NCBI GenBank assembly: GCA_002205965.3
Contig: NADL03000629.1
Span: 186,001-250,000 of the forward strand
Reading direction: 5' to 3'
Length of the DNA stretch: 64,000 nucleotides
Source: Kappaphycus alvarezii
Lineage: Eukaryota > Rhodophyta > Florideophyceae > Gigartinales > Solieriaceae
In this document: positions 40,737 through 52,600 of the stretch, one piece after another
How positions within the stretch are numbered: position 1 is the stretch's first letter
How the letters are laid out: each line of letters begins with the position of its first letter
Translations under genes and position numbers: made by a program
The notes under the pieces: generated by a model
Database searches by the model: none
Seen by the model: the letters and a program-made list of their open reading frames with translations, nothing else
What the model was told of the DNA's origin: nothing

Positions 40737-41129
40737 AGCGTGGGGTTAGGCGAGAGGATCGGGAGAGCGGGGAGGGTGACGTGAAGGTTGGGAAGAGGTT
40801 GCTTGAGGGAGAACGATAAAGTTTCTGGAGTGTACATGGAACGGGGCGGAAATTAATTCAAGCGCCTGAATTTGATGAGACAAATGCCATCTCATAAAGC
40901 CATTATGGACTCTTGTAGAAATTGGGTAAAATGCTTGCACTCATTTGCCCCATTGGACAATGCAAGGCAAACCCAAAATTTGCCAATGGGAAATGCCATT
41001 ATGCTCCGACCCTCTTCTTGTCCTCTGGCTTACAGTGTAATGGCAACATTCACCACTATTCTAGTCGAATGAGAGAATACGTCCTGTACAGTACAGATCC
41101 ATGCGGGAAGAAGGCGAGGGTGTGAGGGG
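40737..41129. other. Intergenic region upstream of the dioxygenase
   Basis: No gene is recognised. It should contain the promoter of the minus-strand dioxygenase. I see no distinct TATA element. CTGTACAGTACAG occurs at 41086. Confidence 0.35.
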
Positions 41130-41512
41130 GTGGACGAAAGCGGGTGGTCAACGAGTGCACTTACAACTTTTTTGCAGTAGCGATGGAGTGCATTGCAAAG
41201 GATGTGGCGTTTGCCCGCCATCATACTTGCAGGTCAGGGCATGCTTCCCCATCGGGTCCGGAACTGGAGCGACGACAACGGAACGGGGAGAGCTGACCAA
41301 GCACTGCGATTGTCTTCTTTAAAGTTTGAAAGATGCGAATGACTGTGTCCCAGGATATGCCGTCAGGTACTTGAAGTTAGCAGAAATATCTACTCCGTAA
41401 CCTCCTCTTCAATGACGGCTTAAGACCAGCAATTAAGCATGCTGCGATGGGCATTAGGGCCGTTGCCCTGTGCCTTAGAGATACAACCGGCCACATCTTC
41501 CATACATTAAAA
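41130..41512 (+). mobile_element. Lineage-A 3' tail fragment (decayed)
   Basis: The tail motif ATACAACCGGCCACATCTTCCATACATTAAAAA at 41481-41513 matches that of the lineage-A element at 43.7 kb. Upstream, sequence around 41330-41450 is weakly similar to its 3' UTR. The 5' limit is uncertain. Confidence 0.5.
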
Positions 41513-42064
41513 ACTATGCATCTGATAGCTCCTTACTGCACATTCATTTATTCCAAACTAGATCTTTTTATCCAAAGGTTTCGGCATTACAGCCTTCACA
41601 AGCTAAATATAGCCCTTTAGTCCGCTCTTTGTCCGAAATCAAATAATTGTTCACCACACCAGCTGACCTAGTCTAGCTAGGGGGAGGATAATCTTTTAGT
41701 GTGTTCACATATCTGCACCCCGACACAACACAAATTAGATCCTTCCCATCCTTTCTCACCTCCCCCATCCTCAAGGGGCACCCGCATCGCCTCGCCCTAC
41801 GCTGGTCTCTGCATTGGTTCCCACATCACCAGTGCTTTCGACACCGCCCCACACAACCGCTGCCAGGACCATGGATCTGCTCCGGAACAACGCCCTCACC
41901 GACAGTCAGCTCTTTCAATTACGGGACGCCATCATTGTACTGTATTCTCATCGCTCTAGGCGGCCAGTACATTGCGACTCCCTACCATCTCTATCCCCAA
42001 AGGCCTCATCTGACGCACACCCAATTCCGACCAAACAAGATCCACCACTTTTCTGCATTACAGT
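41513..42064. other. Unassigned stretch before lineage-A copy 2
   Basis: Overlapping plus-strand frames between 41700 and 42284 exist, but no domain is recognisable. The C-rich composition makes open frames likely by chance. It may contain poorly conserved lineage-A RT sequence, such as a distorted stretch upstream of the RT active site. Confidence 0.3.
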
Positions 42065-43740
42065 ATTCACTTGCAAGACACCGTGGGTAACTTGGTGCTC
42101 CATCTATGGTACCATGATGATGGGTCCATCATCGCGCGCCACGACCAAATCGCCCGCGCCGTCGAAATACTCTCATCCATCGACGCCAACAGCAGGGGAC
42201 TACGCCTATACCTGCCCAAATGCAGGGTCTGGTGGCCTACAGCGCCGCCGGCGTCCGTTCAATGCTTATACCCCAAGGAGCTGAAGCAAGAAGATAGCGA
42301 AGGTACACGTGTCCTAAACGCCCCCGTCGGTTCCCCGGACTGGACGAACAAATTCTTCACCACTCACGTCCAGTCCCTCGAACCGTTCCTCGAACCTGTC
42401 ATAGACATTAACAATACGCAAGTGGCTTTTCAGCTTTTGCGCAATTGCTTTGGGGTATGCAAGATAGGATACCTCCTTCGTGTGGTGCCACCCTCTTGCA
42501 CGGCGGAGGGCGCCGCTATGTTTGACGTCATGATAGAGCAATGTCTCCGGACACTCGCCGGAGGAGTACTGGACTCGGATATATTCCGAGAACTCCAACT
42601 ACCCGTGAAACCCCAGGACCCTAAGAAACCCACCCTCGGTTTAGGGTTCACATCGGCGAAAAGCATCGCGGGGGCCGCTTTCCTGGCCTCCAGTGCAGCT
42701 GCCAACAGGCTGGCCACCTGTATCTTGCCCGCACCCATCACGGATCTCACGACGTACAATGATGCCGTCTGCGCCTACCGAATATGGTCGACCCTCTGCC
42801 TGCCCTCACGACTCCTACCCTTTAGTGTATTTTGCTCAAGCAAAACACCCCCGCAAACGACACTAACAGAAGCAGTCCATGCGGCAGTTCAAGAAGAGAT
42901 CCCTCTCGGCGACCAACGAAGGCAAGCTTTCCGGGCTTCCATGGGCCTTCCCGGCGCAAAGGAATGGGTCTGTTGTCCTCCGTGCCCCGGCCTCAAGACC
43001 AACATTGACGCCCGTGAGTTCTCAGTGTGGCTCCAGTACTACCTCCAGGTCCCGTTCTTCGCCCCAGACACGCCGTGCCCACGCCCAAGCTGCCCTGAGG
43101 TCCTCGACTGCCACGGGGATCACCTCATGCACTGCCTGCATGGTGGGCACCGCACCCGACGACACGACCGTCAAGTCGTCCTCCTCGCCCAAGACCTGCA
43201 AAAGGCAGCCCGTCATCCGGCTATCGAGCGGCGACAGGGGCTTCACCGCACAAGGCCGGATATAGAGGCAATGGGTAGCAACGGAGGAACGGACTTTTTT
43301 GACGTCACGTTCGTCAATCCTCTTGCGCCCTCCAATAGGAGAGCGCGTACTTTCAACCCACTCACCTCCCTCAACGCAGCCATCTCCGCCAAACGTAGAA
43401 GGTATGAACCACTGCTCGCGACTGCTACTAGAGGGAGGCTTGTGCCTATCCCAATATCCACCCTCGGAGGCTGGCACCCAGACGCGTATGCGATGCTAAC
43501 CGATGTCGCGCGGAACGTGGCCGTTCGAGCGATAGAGACTTAATGGGATGGTTAGAGCGATGCTTACTCAAAGGCACGCTGCTGCGGCCGTCATGTCCAA
43601 CGCGGCATGCCTGCTCGCCGGCATTGAGCCGACCCTGTAAGCAAGGTCATTTACTGTAGTGTTACCCATCAGCGAGGACTTTTCCCGCATAACGTATTAG
43701 CCTCGTGGATATAACCGACCACATCTTCCATGCATTAAAA
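42065..43740 (+). mobile_element. R2-like non-LTR element, lineage A, copy 2 (5'-truncated)
   Basis: It starts abruptly within the RT just before motif C and runs to the conserved 3' tail (ACCGACCACATCTTCCATGCATTAAAA, 43707-43740 region). The 5' truncation is characteristic of target-primed integration. It lies between the two host genes. It gives an almost unbroken reading frame through the endonuclease and is the best reference for the family. Confidence 0.9.
42071..43543 (+). pseudogene. Lineage-A RT C-terminal part and restriction-like endonuclease
   Basis: A frame of 490 codons without a stop. It opens with LHLWYHDDGSIIARH (RT motif C) and continues EILSSIDANSRGLRLYLPKC, LLRNCFGVCKIGYLLRVVPP and SSAAANRLATCILPAPI. 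The endonuclease shows C-x4-C-x9-H-x4-C (CPRPSC through HLMHC), TRRHDRQVVLLAQD (RHN-type position), TRPDIEAMGSNGG and TDFFDVTFVNPLAPS, then GGWHPDAYAMLTDVARNVAV. After a stop in ETZ-like context at 43541-43543 the expected C-terminal residues (NAACLLAGIEPTL) follow in a shifted frame. It is truncated at the N-terminus, so no complete enzyme is encoded. Confidence 0.9.
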
Positions 43741-44316
43741 TAACCCAAAAATTCCCCCTTGCAAGATTATCCTGACAACATAGCCCTGTGGCTACTACTG
43801 TAGAGGCGGCTTTTAGTCAGGAGAATAAATAAATGTTCACCACCCTACGCAAGAACTGGGCTAGACTAGCTCCGGATATCCTCTGCTATCAATTACAGAC
43901 ATTCTGTAACCAAGTACAGTCATTCTGAGCGCGTCATCTTACGCAACGTCAAAAGCCCACAATCTGCGCTGCGTAATCGATTTAACATAACTTTACAGAA
44001 CTACAGTCAATCGCTCGACTGGAGGAGTGAAGACCTGCCTGCATCAGAAGCTTAGCTACTCAATCTGGTCAACTTGTGCAGCATCCGTAATTTGCCGCGC
44101 ACCGCAACACGCAGACCTTAGTCACCCAATTCCAACTTAATTAAGTACTCTACAACGTTGCACATTTGTACTGTACACCAGTGATAAAAGAATTGTTCAA
44201 TCGACTGTCCCAGCGTGATATTTTAAGACTAGATTAGTAGATTTTCCTTTTAAAGAATCTTTGAACCACCAATCCTCTCAAACACGCTGGCGGTTCCTTG
44301 GTGGGGATACACCAAA
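43741..44316. other. Intergenic region upstream of the acetyltransferase
   Basis: No gene is recognised. It presumably holds the GNAT promoter. Features seen: a TTTTAAAGAATC stretch at 44249 and TGTACTGTACACC at 44167, another GTAC-centred palindrome-like word. Confidence 0.4.
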
Positions 44317-45060
44317 ATGCTTCAAACAGTTGCCTTCATTCTCCACACACCAACCGCACCTTTGCTACCCTTCCGTACGTATGCTCATCCCACCCGACCT
44401 GCACACTTACTCGTCTCCGCAGCAACAATCCCACATCTATCAATGTCTAGTCCTCAACCTCAGCCACATCAACTAGATAACCCCAATTTCCAAATCCGTC
44501 CCGCCTGCCCATCAGACGCCCCAGCCCTCGAAATTCTCCTCAATGCTTCATTTTCTACCTCGCTCCACCACTCGCAACCGGCAATCGAGCGCCAAAACCT
44601 TCTTAACATTCTCACCAAACCCAACCCTCACCTTCTCTCCTGCGGCACATATTACGTCGCCAGCCATGTCGCCCAGGTCATCGGCTGTGGCGGCTGGACC
44701 TTTCACAGCCCCACCGAGACTCCACCCCCAAATCACAACCAACCGAACGGTGCGGCCCCGAGAACCACCGCCCATCTCCGCCATTTTGCCACACACCCCG
44801 CATGGAAAAGACGGGGCATCGGACGGCGCATATTCGAGCAATGTCTCCACGACGGAAAAGAGCTGGGTGTGAAAACATTTCACGTTAGCTCCATGGGCAA
44901 CTCCGTGTCTTTCTACCGCCAGTTGGGATTCGAAGAGCTCGAAAAGAGAACCATGATGTTAGGAGGGGTCAGTTTTAACGTCGTTGATATGATCCGAGTG
45001 GAAGGGCCGAGCGACGCGGTGCTGCAAGCTGGGGACGGGGCTGCTGTCGCGGATGTGTGA
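44317..45060 (+). CDS. GNAT-family N-acetyltransferase
   Basis: An intact 247-codon intronless frame. Residues about 58-230 fit a GNAT fold: IRPACPSDAPALEILLNASF (beta-1/alpha-1), VIGCGGWTF (beta-4 side) and HFATHPAWKRRGIGRRIFEQ with the acetyl-CoA pyrophosphate loop R-R-G-I-G-R. SMGNSVSFYRQLGFEELEKR follows, a classic C-terminal block with the conserved Y and GF. The family transfers acetyl from acetyl-CoA to amines, but the substrate cannot be predicted. The first about 43 residues are rich in Pro, Thr and hydrophobics and poor in acids, so they may be an organelle transit peptide. An alternative start is the Met at about residue 43 (MSSPQPQPH). There are no frame breaks, so it is probably functional. 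Confidence 0.88.
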   Translation: MLQTVAFILHTPTAPLLPFRTYAHPTRPAHLLVSAATIPHLSMSSPQPQPHQLDNPNFQIRPACPSDAPALEILLNASFSTSLHHSQPAIERQNLLNILTKPNPHLLSCGTYYVASHVAQVIGCGGWTFHSPTETPPPNHNQPNGAAPRTTAHLRHFATHPAWKRRGIGRRIFEQCLHDGKELGVKTFHVSSMGNSVSFYRQLGFEELEKRTMMLGGVSFNVVDMIRVEGPSDAVLQAGDGAAVADV

Positions 45061-46333
45061 CTGACACGGTCACACGGTCGGACGGTGTATGGGAAGCTTC
45101 TAGAATGAGTACTCAAGGAAGCCGAAGAGGCAATGGCGATGGATGTTGTCATGATCATGTGAAGAATCGTAAAGATGGTACCAGGTACTATCTGAGGGAA
45201 GCCGCTAGCAGCAACCCTGCAATTGCAAGGGAAAAAGAGCGGTTTATTTCATTGAGATGTTAGTATTGGCTGGAACCTATTTGGAATTGTACATCTGATA
45301 GAGTGAAGTCGCTGGCCACATCGCCTGGCACGCAAGGGAATGCAATAGACTGCAACGTTTGATAAGGACTCGTGCATATATGAGTCGCTCCCCCAAACTT
45401 AGTACTGTAAGCATGTCTAAATCTGTTTTGTTTAATCCCGTAGGGAATATCTGCCCTCACTTCGGGTAATGACCCTACCTTCCAAACATAAACCTACCCT
45501 AGCTTTCCCCTCTTCTGTGAAGTACGCAGTGGCAGCAATATCCAATTCAGCATGATTACAGGCTGGGCTCCAGCTGGTTCTCAACAGAGTTCACGGTGCC
45601 TTTCTGATCGAATATATCTTCTAATCATAGATACTTAATGCAATAAAATTAAACACATAAAATTAGACAGTACTAAGACTCCTAAACTATTCCCTTTTCT
45701 GATCCGTGGGTTTGTATGCCTACAGTTCACCGTAACCCTTAGGGCTACATGTGACCTTATGCCTCTGTTGTAGAATACCTTTGAGGGACAAATTTTTATG
45801 TGAAAGGGTGGTACCAGGAACCTGTGGTGTTACCCACATCACAATGATTGGCGCATGCGCAAGAGGGGGAAATATTTGTGTTATTTTAATGTAGACCTTT
45901 TATTTCTTAAGATTCAGGGGGGTCACGCATGTGCCCTGTCTAGGGGTCAGGTGGTGGGGTATGTGCGCAGTTTACGGTGATTCAGCATAACCGCGGTGCA
46001 TTGTAGAACCAACGCTCATGGAAGATGTGGTCGGTTGTATCCACGCCGCTGGGAGGGTGCAAGATGATTGTATCCATTCAAATGCTGTCGTAGATGAAGT
46101 TCCTTGCACAGTATAGAGATCTCCAAATAGGTATACCCTGGAACCGGGAAAGAGCCCATGTTCTCCCCACATATTCCAACTCCCCTCGACAAGAAAAACC
46201 TTCAACAACCATTACAACAGAAAAAAGCTTTTCTCCCCCAAATTAAACATTCCATAGTGTTTTGGACGAAAAATAACCACGGGTTTGAGGACACCGCAAG
46301 ACATGATAATCGACCAAGTTCTAGCTAACATTG
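45061..46333. other. Intergenic, with a possible lineage-A tail on the minus strand
   Basis: No gene is recognised. At 46016-46050 the minus strand reads GATACAACCGACCACATCTTCCATG, the lineage-A tail motif without the following ATTAAA. It may be a decayed 3' end or chance. The rest is mixed-composition DNA. Confidence 0.4.
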
Positions 46334-46650
46334 TGATAGGGCAAAAATAGCACCAGCAGAAACGGGAGCCAATAACTACCCGAGGTTAGAGTCGTTGCGA
46401 GCGACTAAAGTGCTACAGCAGACGTTGACGGACCGTTGAGAGGAGTGAGCGTAAAAGTTGAGTGAATGCTCTAGTAATTAACTCTAAAGGGGTAGGCTCT
46501 ACTAGCTATGATCTGTGAGAGACATAAGAAAAACAGTTCTTGGGTCTGTAGTTGAATCTCAACTTCCTAACTATTTGGGACTGGGCTTGAAGTTGTCTGC
46601 CAATCTGCTTTCAGTCCTATGGAGGAAGGAATTTACTTAGCTTATATAGA
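46334..46650 (-). repeat. Diverged, truncated Gypsy-1-family LTR
   Basis: From TGATAGGGCAAAAAT the sequence parallels the Gypsy-1 LTR on the plus strand: GTTGCGAGCGACTAAAGTGCT, TTCTTGGGTCTGTAGTTGA, CTCAACTTCCTA and GAAGTTGTCTGCCAA all have close matches at 3860-4060. It breaks off near 46650, at a TATATA palindrome. Divergence is much greater than between the other copies, so it is an old relative. Confidence 0.8.
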
Positions 46651-46651
46651 A

Positions 46652-46673
46652 CTACTATATATATATATAGTAG
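46652..46673. repeat. 22-bp TA-rich perfect palindrome
   Basis: CTAC, then a run of alternating TA bases, then GTAG forms a perfect 22-bp palindrome. It marks the point where the diverged LTR stops and the AT-rich region begins. Confidence 0.8.
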
Positions 46674-49600
46674 CGCCAAACGGTTCAGATTGACAGGCCC
46701 GCCGAATCAAAAAAGTAGGCGAAAATTGATCCTGTACTGGGATTTAGTGGAAAAACGCCTTGAAGGGTGATTTGTGGCGAAAATCATGCGTAGAAAGATT
46801 AAGAAAAAAGATATTTAGGGGCAAAGAAGATCAAATGAACGGAGAAGACTAAAATAATTACCATCAAAAGAGAAGGTAACCGCCCATAAAAAGAGAAAGA
46901 GGAAAAGTAAAGAGTATAAAGAAATATAAAATTTGTGGCGCAAAAGAAAAATAAGGTGGAAGGAGAATCAAAGCAAAAAGGATTGAAGAGAAAAAAGTGA
47001 ATGGAGGTAATTTATGCGCGTAAAGGTAAACTTCTAGTTCCTTGCGTAACACTTTGCACACCAAACAACAGCTGGATAATTGTGTCCATTGGTTATATCT
47101 GAAAAAGATGAATTCATATCTCTCAGTTCCCAGCGAAAGCAGCAAGTACAACAAAGGACAAAAGTCACAAGCGGTTTACACAGAACTGACTACCTTAATG
47201 ATTTCAAACACATTCCAAGGCTGCCTCCTCTTCCAGCAATCCTCAAGTCTCCTAGATCAATAAGTTTGATGCAACTGCAGATGAGGATGCATTGACACAT
47301 CGCCAAGTGGATTGTCAAAAGAGAGTGAGTGATGTAGAGGAATTTGTTGCAGGAACTCAGCTTCTGAGTATTTCCTCAATGTTGACACCCCAAAAGACAA
47401 AAGTGAAGATATGGATTGTGTTATTAGTCAGTATGAAGACTTTTGGGAGATAGATGACATGCGATTCTTACAAAAAAAATTCTGGAGGCAGGTTGAAAGT
47501 CTGAAGTATAGAAAGATATCTGACGAGTCGGGAATGAAAACTGGTAAGCTGTATTTATCCCGTGAAATGTAATGCAGAGAAAGTCTACTGTTCATGAATT
47601 GGAACTACAGTAAAGTATTGCACGTCGCGTGTTAGTATGTTCAAATCGCGGTTACTTGTTTTCTGTTTTCTAAACCAGTTGAATGGCATTCAATATAGAA
47701 TTACCTGGTGCATTTTCGTGGTGAGTTGTTATGTACTGTAGTGATGCGTCTGCATGGTCGTAACTAACAGTGATTCCCAAGACAGCTTTTTGGGACGGAA
47801 AGTGCTCTAAGTGCTTGGACATCTTACAAACGCACCCTGTAAAGGCTATGTGTGGGAATATAAGTAGAGGTGTCTGCTCCGGTCTGTACGTGGACTAAGG
47901 ACAAGAAAACTCAAGTGCGATGTAATTGTTACACGGCGATGAAACATCGAATTGCGTAGAAGTTTAGACCAGAGATTATATATGAACTTTGCGAGATCTA
48001 TCAATGGATGACTATCCATAGTCATAGGTTGGTTAGTAATGATCAGATAATGGCTACTATAAACCAAGATCTTTACTAAAATTGCATAAATTGCAAGTGA
48101 CGGCGCGTTCAAGTGAACTTAACGAAGGTCTTTACGGTCGTATTCTTCATGATTTCGATTTTAAGAGATACATTAGATGCGTCTGGGAAAATATGTTGGA
48201 GGAAGACAGCCGAGTACTAAACGACGAAGTTACCGAAGAAGAGATTTAGAATCGAGAGATTTTTAAGCAAGAGAGAGTATCAGAATAATTGAATAAAGAT
48301 CTTCCTTTTCCGACGTGAAAGTAAGACTCGGCGACTTCAATTGGAATTTGGAGAAAATATTTATCATAAAAGCCAAAAGCGTACTATGCAATGTGATTGC
48401 GGAAATTTCATGTAAAAGTAACAAAAAAAACTGAAAGATAGTGTCAATCTACTGAAATAACGTTGCTGACTTTGGTGCTGTGAGACTTTTCTAATAGACT
48501 ATCTGTGAGGGTGTGCAGCAAGTGATGACAGTTACAACAGAAACTTATGATACGGAATACGCGCTTATTGATGTAGAAAGTGGGCCCACATGTAGCACAG
48601 ATATATTGAGCATGTTACTCAGTTATTGAAGCGGTCTATAAACTCACCGAAAAGTTGAATGTATCATTTCAGCTGAGGTCAGGATTAGTCTCATTTCATT
48701 GATGATGTCTTTCCTTGTCATTAAATTCATGTATATCTGTATCTCAACAGGAATTTCGTAATTTAACTATATCAATTCTGACTGGGGCTTCAAGGGACTC
48801 GCCAAAATCATTTGATCATACCAGATCGTAGTTAAAAGTTTGCAGTTATGTTCTCAGAAATATCTCAAATTTGTCTATGAGATTAGACAACTGTATTAAG
48901 TGCGCTGATGTATATCACTGGTATTCACTTTTACCTGTCTTTTTTTGGCGAAAAGATAGTCAGGTACCTTTTACAGTCTTCCATCGCTGAATTTTCAGAT
49001 TGGTATTTTTATAGGGTAATTGTCTACAATGAGAGATTTACTGGGTTGGGGCATATAAGAGATATCTTCAGGTATTGAACAAAAGGTAGAAAAAAAATAA
49101 CATAAAAATGTCTTCTGTTGATATTTTTGGTCTTATCTACACCATTCTACGTTTACACTGCATTGACTACCAATATGAGTTAACTGAAGTGTTTCAAAAT
49201 TTAAATAAAGGTTTTAGAGCATCAAAATACTCCAAAATATTTAGAATGAATTCAATGTCTCATTATTGATCGCTTTGAGTAAGGGAACACTTGATTCTGA
49301 GAAAATCGAGCTCACCCATCTTAGAAATCTATTATTTCATCACTTCACTGCCTCAAAGAATCATCCGTGACAACCTCCACGTGACATGATGATGGCTAAG
49401 TAGGTTATAAATTATAATATGGTAGTTAAAACCATGAAATAGCTGGCTATTTTACCGAAAAATGATGCAAGTTAAATTTGATCAATAAATGTACCAAACG
49501 TTTGAGCGTATCATTGCTTGACTAGAAGCGATGAATACAAAAGTCTCAGAGGAGCTTCAACTAGAATTTATATACATTATTTTGCTTACAAGTGGGTATC

Positions 49601-52600
49601 AATATTAGGACTCTTGAAAACATCTCCAGAGTAAAAGAAGGGCGGAAAAAACTGATATCATGTTATTGTGGCGTTACTTAAGAACAAAATCGATAAATTT
49701 TTTGTTTTTGCTGGGCTTGAGGTCAAGTTGGCAGCAATAACTTTTTAATCTGTCTATGTAGAGATAATGGGGTCTAATTCTGGTTCTGGGAATAAGAAGG
49801 TATCGAAACAGAAGATAATTCTCTATCTAGTTGCAATAAGGTCAGATATTTGAGATAAGATTGTTCTGAAAATATCAAAGTAGATCTGCATTCAAGAAAG
49901 GAGAACGAAAAGACGATAGTTAAGAGTACATAGTAATTGGATGGATTGTTTTGAGTAGGCTTCTTGCATTGCGAAGTTATTTAATTTTACAAATATATGA
50001 CAGCACTTAGATTGACTCACTCGAAGATTACATCGTAAAGCGAAATGGACAATCTAAGGCCAGATAGACCCATTGAAATTTTAATGAGTCCATGAAACCT
50101 AGAAGAAACGATTTAGTTTTGATGAGAGCCTCGAGAACACCCAAGGCATTCATTAGAGGTACCGTTCTGCTACAAAATCACCTTATCAAGAAAAACAATA
50201 ATCACCGATCCAGAATAGTTCAGTGCCTTTACTACCTCAGCAATTTTACTAATGATAGTTGAGAAGAGCAGTCACTATACCAATTATGAGATCACAAGAC
50301 AGGGTTATTGTCTATTTTCTAAAATGCACCGCGGTCAGGCTGAATCACACAAACTTGGAAAAAGCCCCCCAACCGACCTCCAAATGGTACTTACTCGTTA
50401 AATTTTTTTTGATATAATAGCTCTCTTTTCTCCCTTTAATATTTAATACTCACTACTGTAGAAGTAATAGAAAGGGCCATTATTACTGATCAGAAGAAAT
50501 CCTCAATAGCAGCAGTAATCTGTGTCATCACCAAAACCATTGTTATAAAGTTTAGTAAAAGATTTTAAAGAGGCAAATACCCACTTGGGTCATTGCGATA
50601 GCCTAATTCATGGAAAAGAATTTTCGAAGTGGCAAAATAGCATCGTGATATTCTTAATCTACAGTTAAGCCTGTTAAAATACAACTTGAATAGCTAATTT
50701 GAGTATTTTGTGCCAGTTTTTCCAAAACTATGAAATAGAGTGGTTGTATGGTTTTTTTGCTTTCTAATTTAAAGGTTTTTGTACTGATTTTGGAGTCATC
50801 ATCCTGGTGGCTCGGTGAACCCAAAAATTCATGGTGTGACTTTGCCCATTCGATTGGCACAACACATATGCTTCATCTGTGCTCAAATGGCAGCAGATTT
50901 GGGCATTTTGAAGGGTGCCCTGGTGGTTCCTTCGGATCAATTTAACATATTTTTAGTTAATGACAATAAAGAATTATTTTAATTTCCGTTACAACTAGCG
51001 GGTATTCATTTGGACTAGATTTCAAACCTTTTCAAAGCAAAATATCGATTCTATCGCTTATTCTTCCCAAGTTTTCCTACTATGTAGTATTAAAGCTTAG
51101 AATATCTTCTATTCATATAAGGGACTGAATGTATGAGAATAAAGACTTCATGGATGACCGAAACGAAAGTAATGCGTAAGTATAAATATAAAACAAGGCC
51201 TCAGTATGTCATATGGTTCTTGAAATGATTAAAATTACTGAGGTGAGGGATAGAGAAGACATTAATAGTAATCTTGTGGTAAATTTAGAAGAAAGTAAAA
51301 TACAGCTCTACTGAGACGGTCCAATCGATACGTATGTAAATTCAGCGTCGGGTAGACATTATTCTGCACTTTTGAATTGACAGGACACAGATCTGATTTG
51401 AAACTAATATCCTCCCTGACCCTGTATCAATTTGTATAATAGCTCAGTCCTTGCATGTGTAAGCTTCATTTGTGCTCTTTCCAAAGGAAGTGAATGGAAT
51501 CTCAGTCAATCTGTACGTAATCGCTTCATGTTTTCAGTGAAGTAAGAGTAGTGAGTGATTTGAGCTTCTATTTATTGTATCATACGATTTCAGTGATATT
51601 GACCACACTGTGAAAGAGAAATAAGTTTCCAATAACTCTCAGAAAACAAAGCGACGAGGTTAATACTTTCACTCCTTTGATTTTCCCTCCCATATATGTC
51701 AGCACAAATTGAATTAATTCCAATGGTGTACCTTCATATTCTCTTATAAGATTATCCTGCTCTTATTTATTATTCAGACAGCGCGGATACTCCTTTAGAA
51801 TATCTTCTTTATATTCTACGAAACATATTTTCTACATTTTCTATTTCTTAAATTTTTCGTTTATATCCCAGAATAATTTACTTCTAGCATCATCTGTCTA
51901 CTTGTTTGCCTATTTTTTCGCCACAAATCGTGTAAACATGTTGAAACTTCTTGCAAATTTTGGTAGCTACGGCAAGTAAAATACAAAACTCGACATAATT
52001 TTTTTTAGATTTTTTCCCTCGAGTTTACAGCGTTTTCAATGTGCATTTACCAATGGATAGCTGAATGGCGGACGCAAGGTACTTAACAACTGCTTACTGT
52101 ACACTTTCAACAAATTTCAAAATAGTTTCTCTCAAATAGAGATATAGTCTGTTTCTAAGTCATAAAACGGAGGTGAAATTTATACTTGAGTGCATCAAGT
52201 AGAATATTTTTGTGTCATCTTATATAGATTCTTCAGATGTCACCCTTTTCGAGATCAAGAAGGTGATTGGGAATTTTTGATCCATGTATCGTTGAATCAG
52301 GTAATGTGAAGGACAAAGGCATCGAAGAATCTTGCATAAAGCAGTAAAAATTGAAAAGGGGCTTTGAAGCAATGAGTCCAAGAGATATATTTGAGAAAAG
52401 GTTGGACTTCGAGTAAAGCTTCATGATACGCAAAATGGGAAAGAATCTATTGAATGGAATTTCGACTGCTACTCCAAAATTTCGGTGTCTGTATTGGAAC
52501 TAAATTTCCAGGAAATTAGACAATCGCCATCTACTAAACCTTTTTACATGAAATAGGGATTTTTGACGAAAATTCCAGATATTGCGAGGTTAGAATGAAA

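Noticed and set aside
44548..44883. Antisense and alternative-frame ORFs within the acetyltransferase
   Set aside because: The GNAT motifs are in one frame only; the others are shadows of C-rich coding DNA.
47800..48120. Mutator-like transposase N-terminal zinc domain
   Set aside because: Only a short suggestive stretch (RCNCYTAMKHR, HSHRL) with stops around it; mentioned under the desert but not called.
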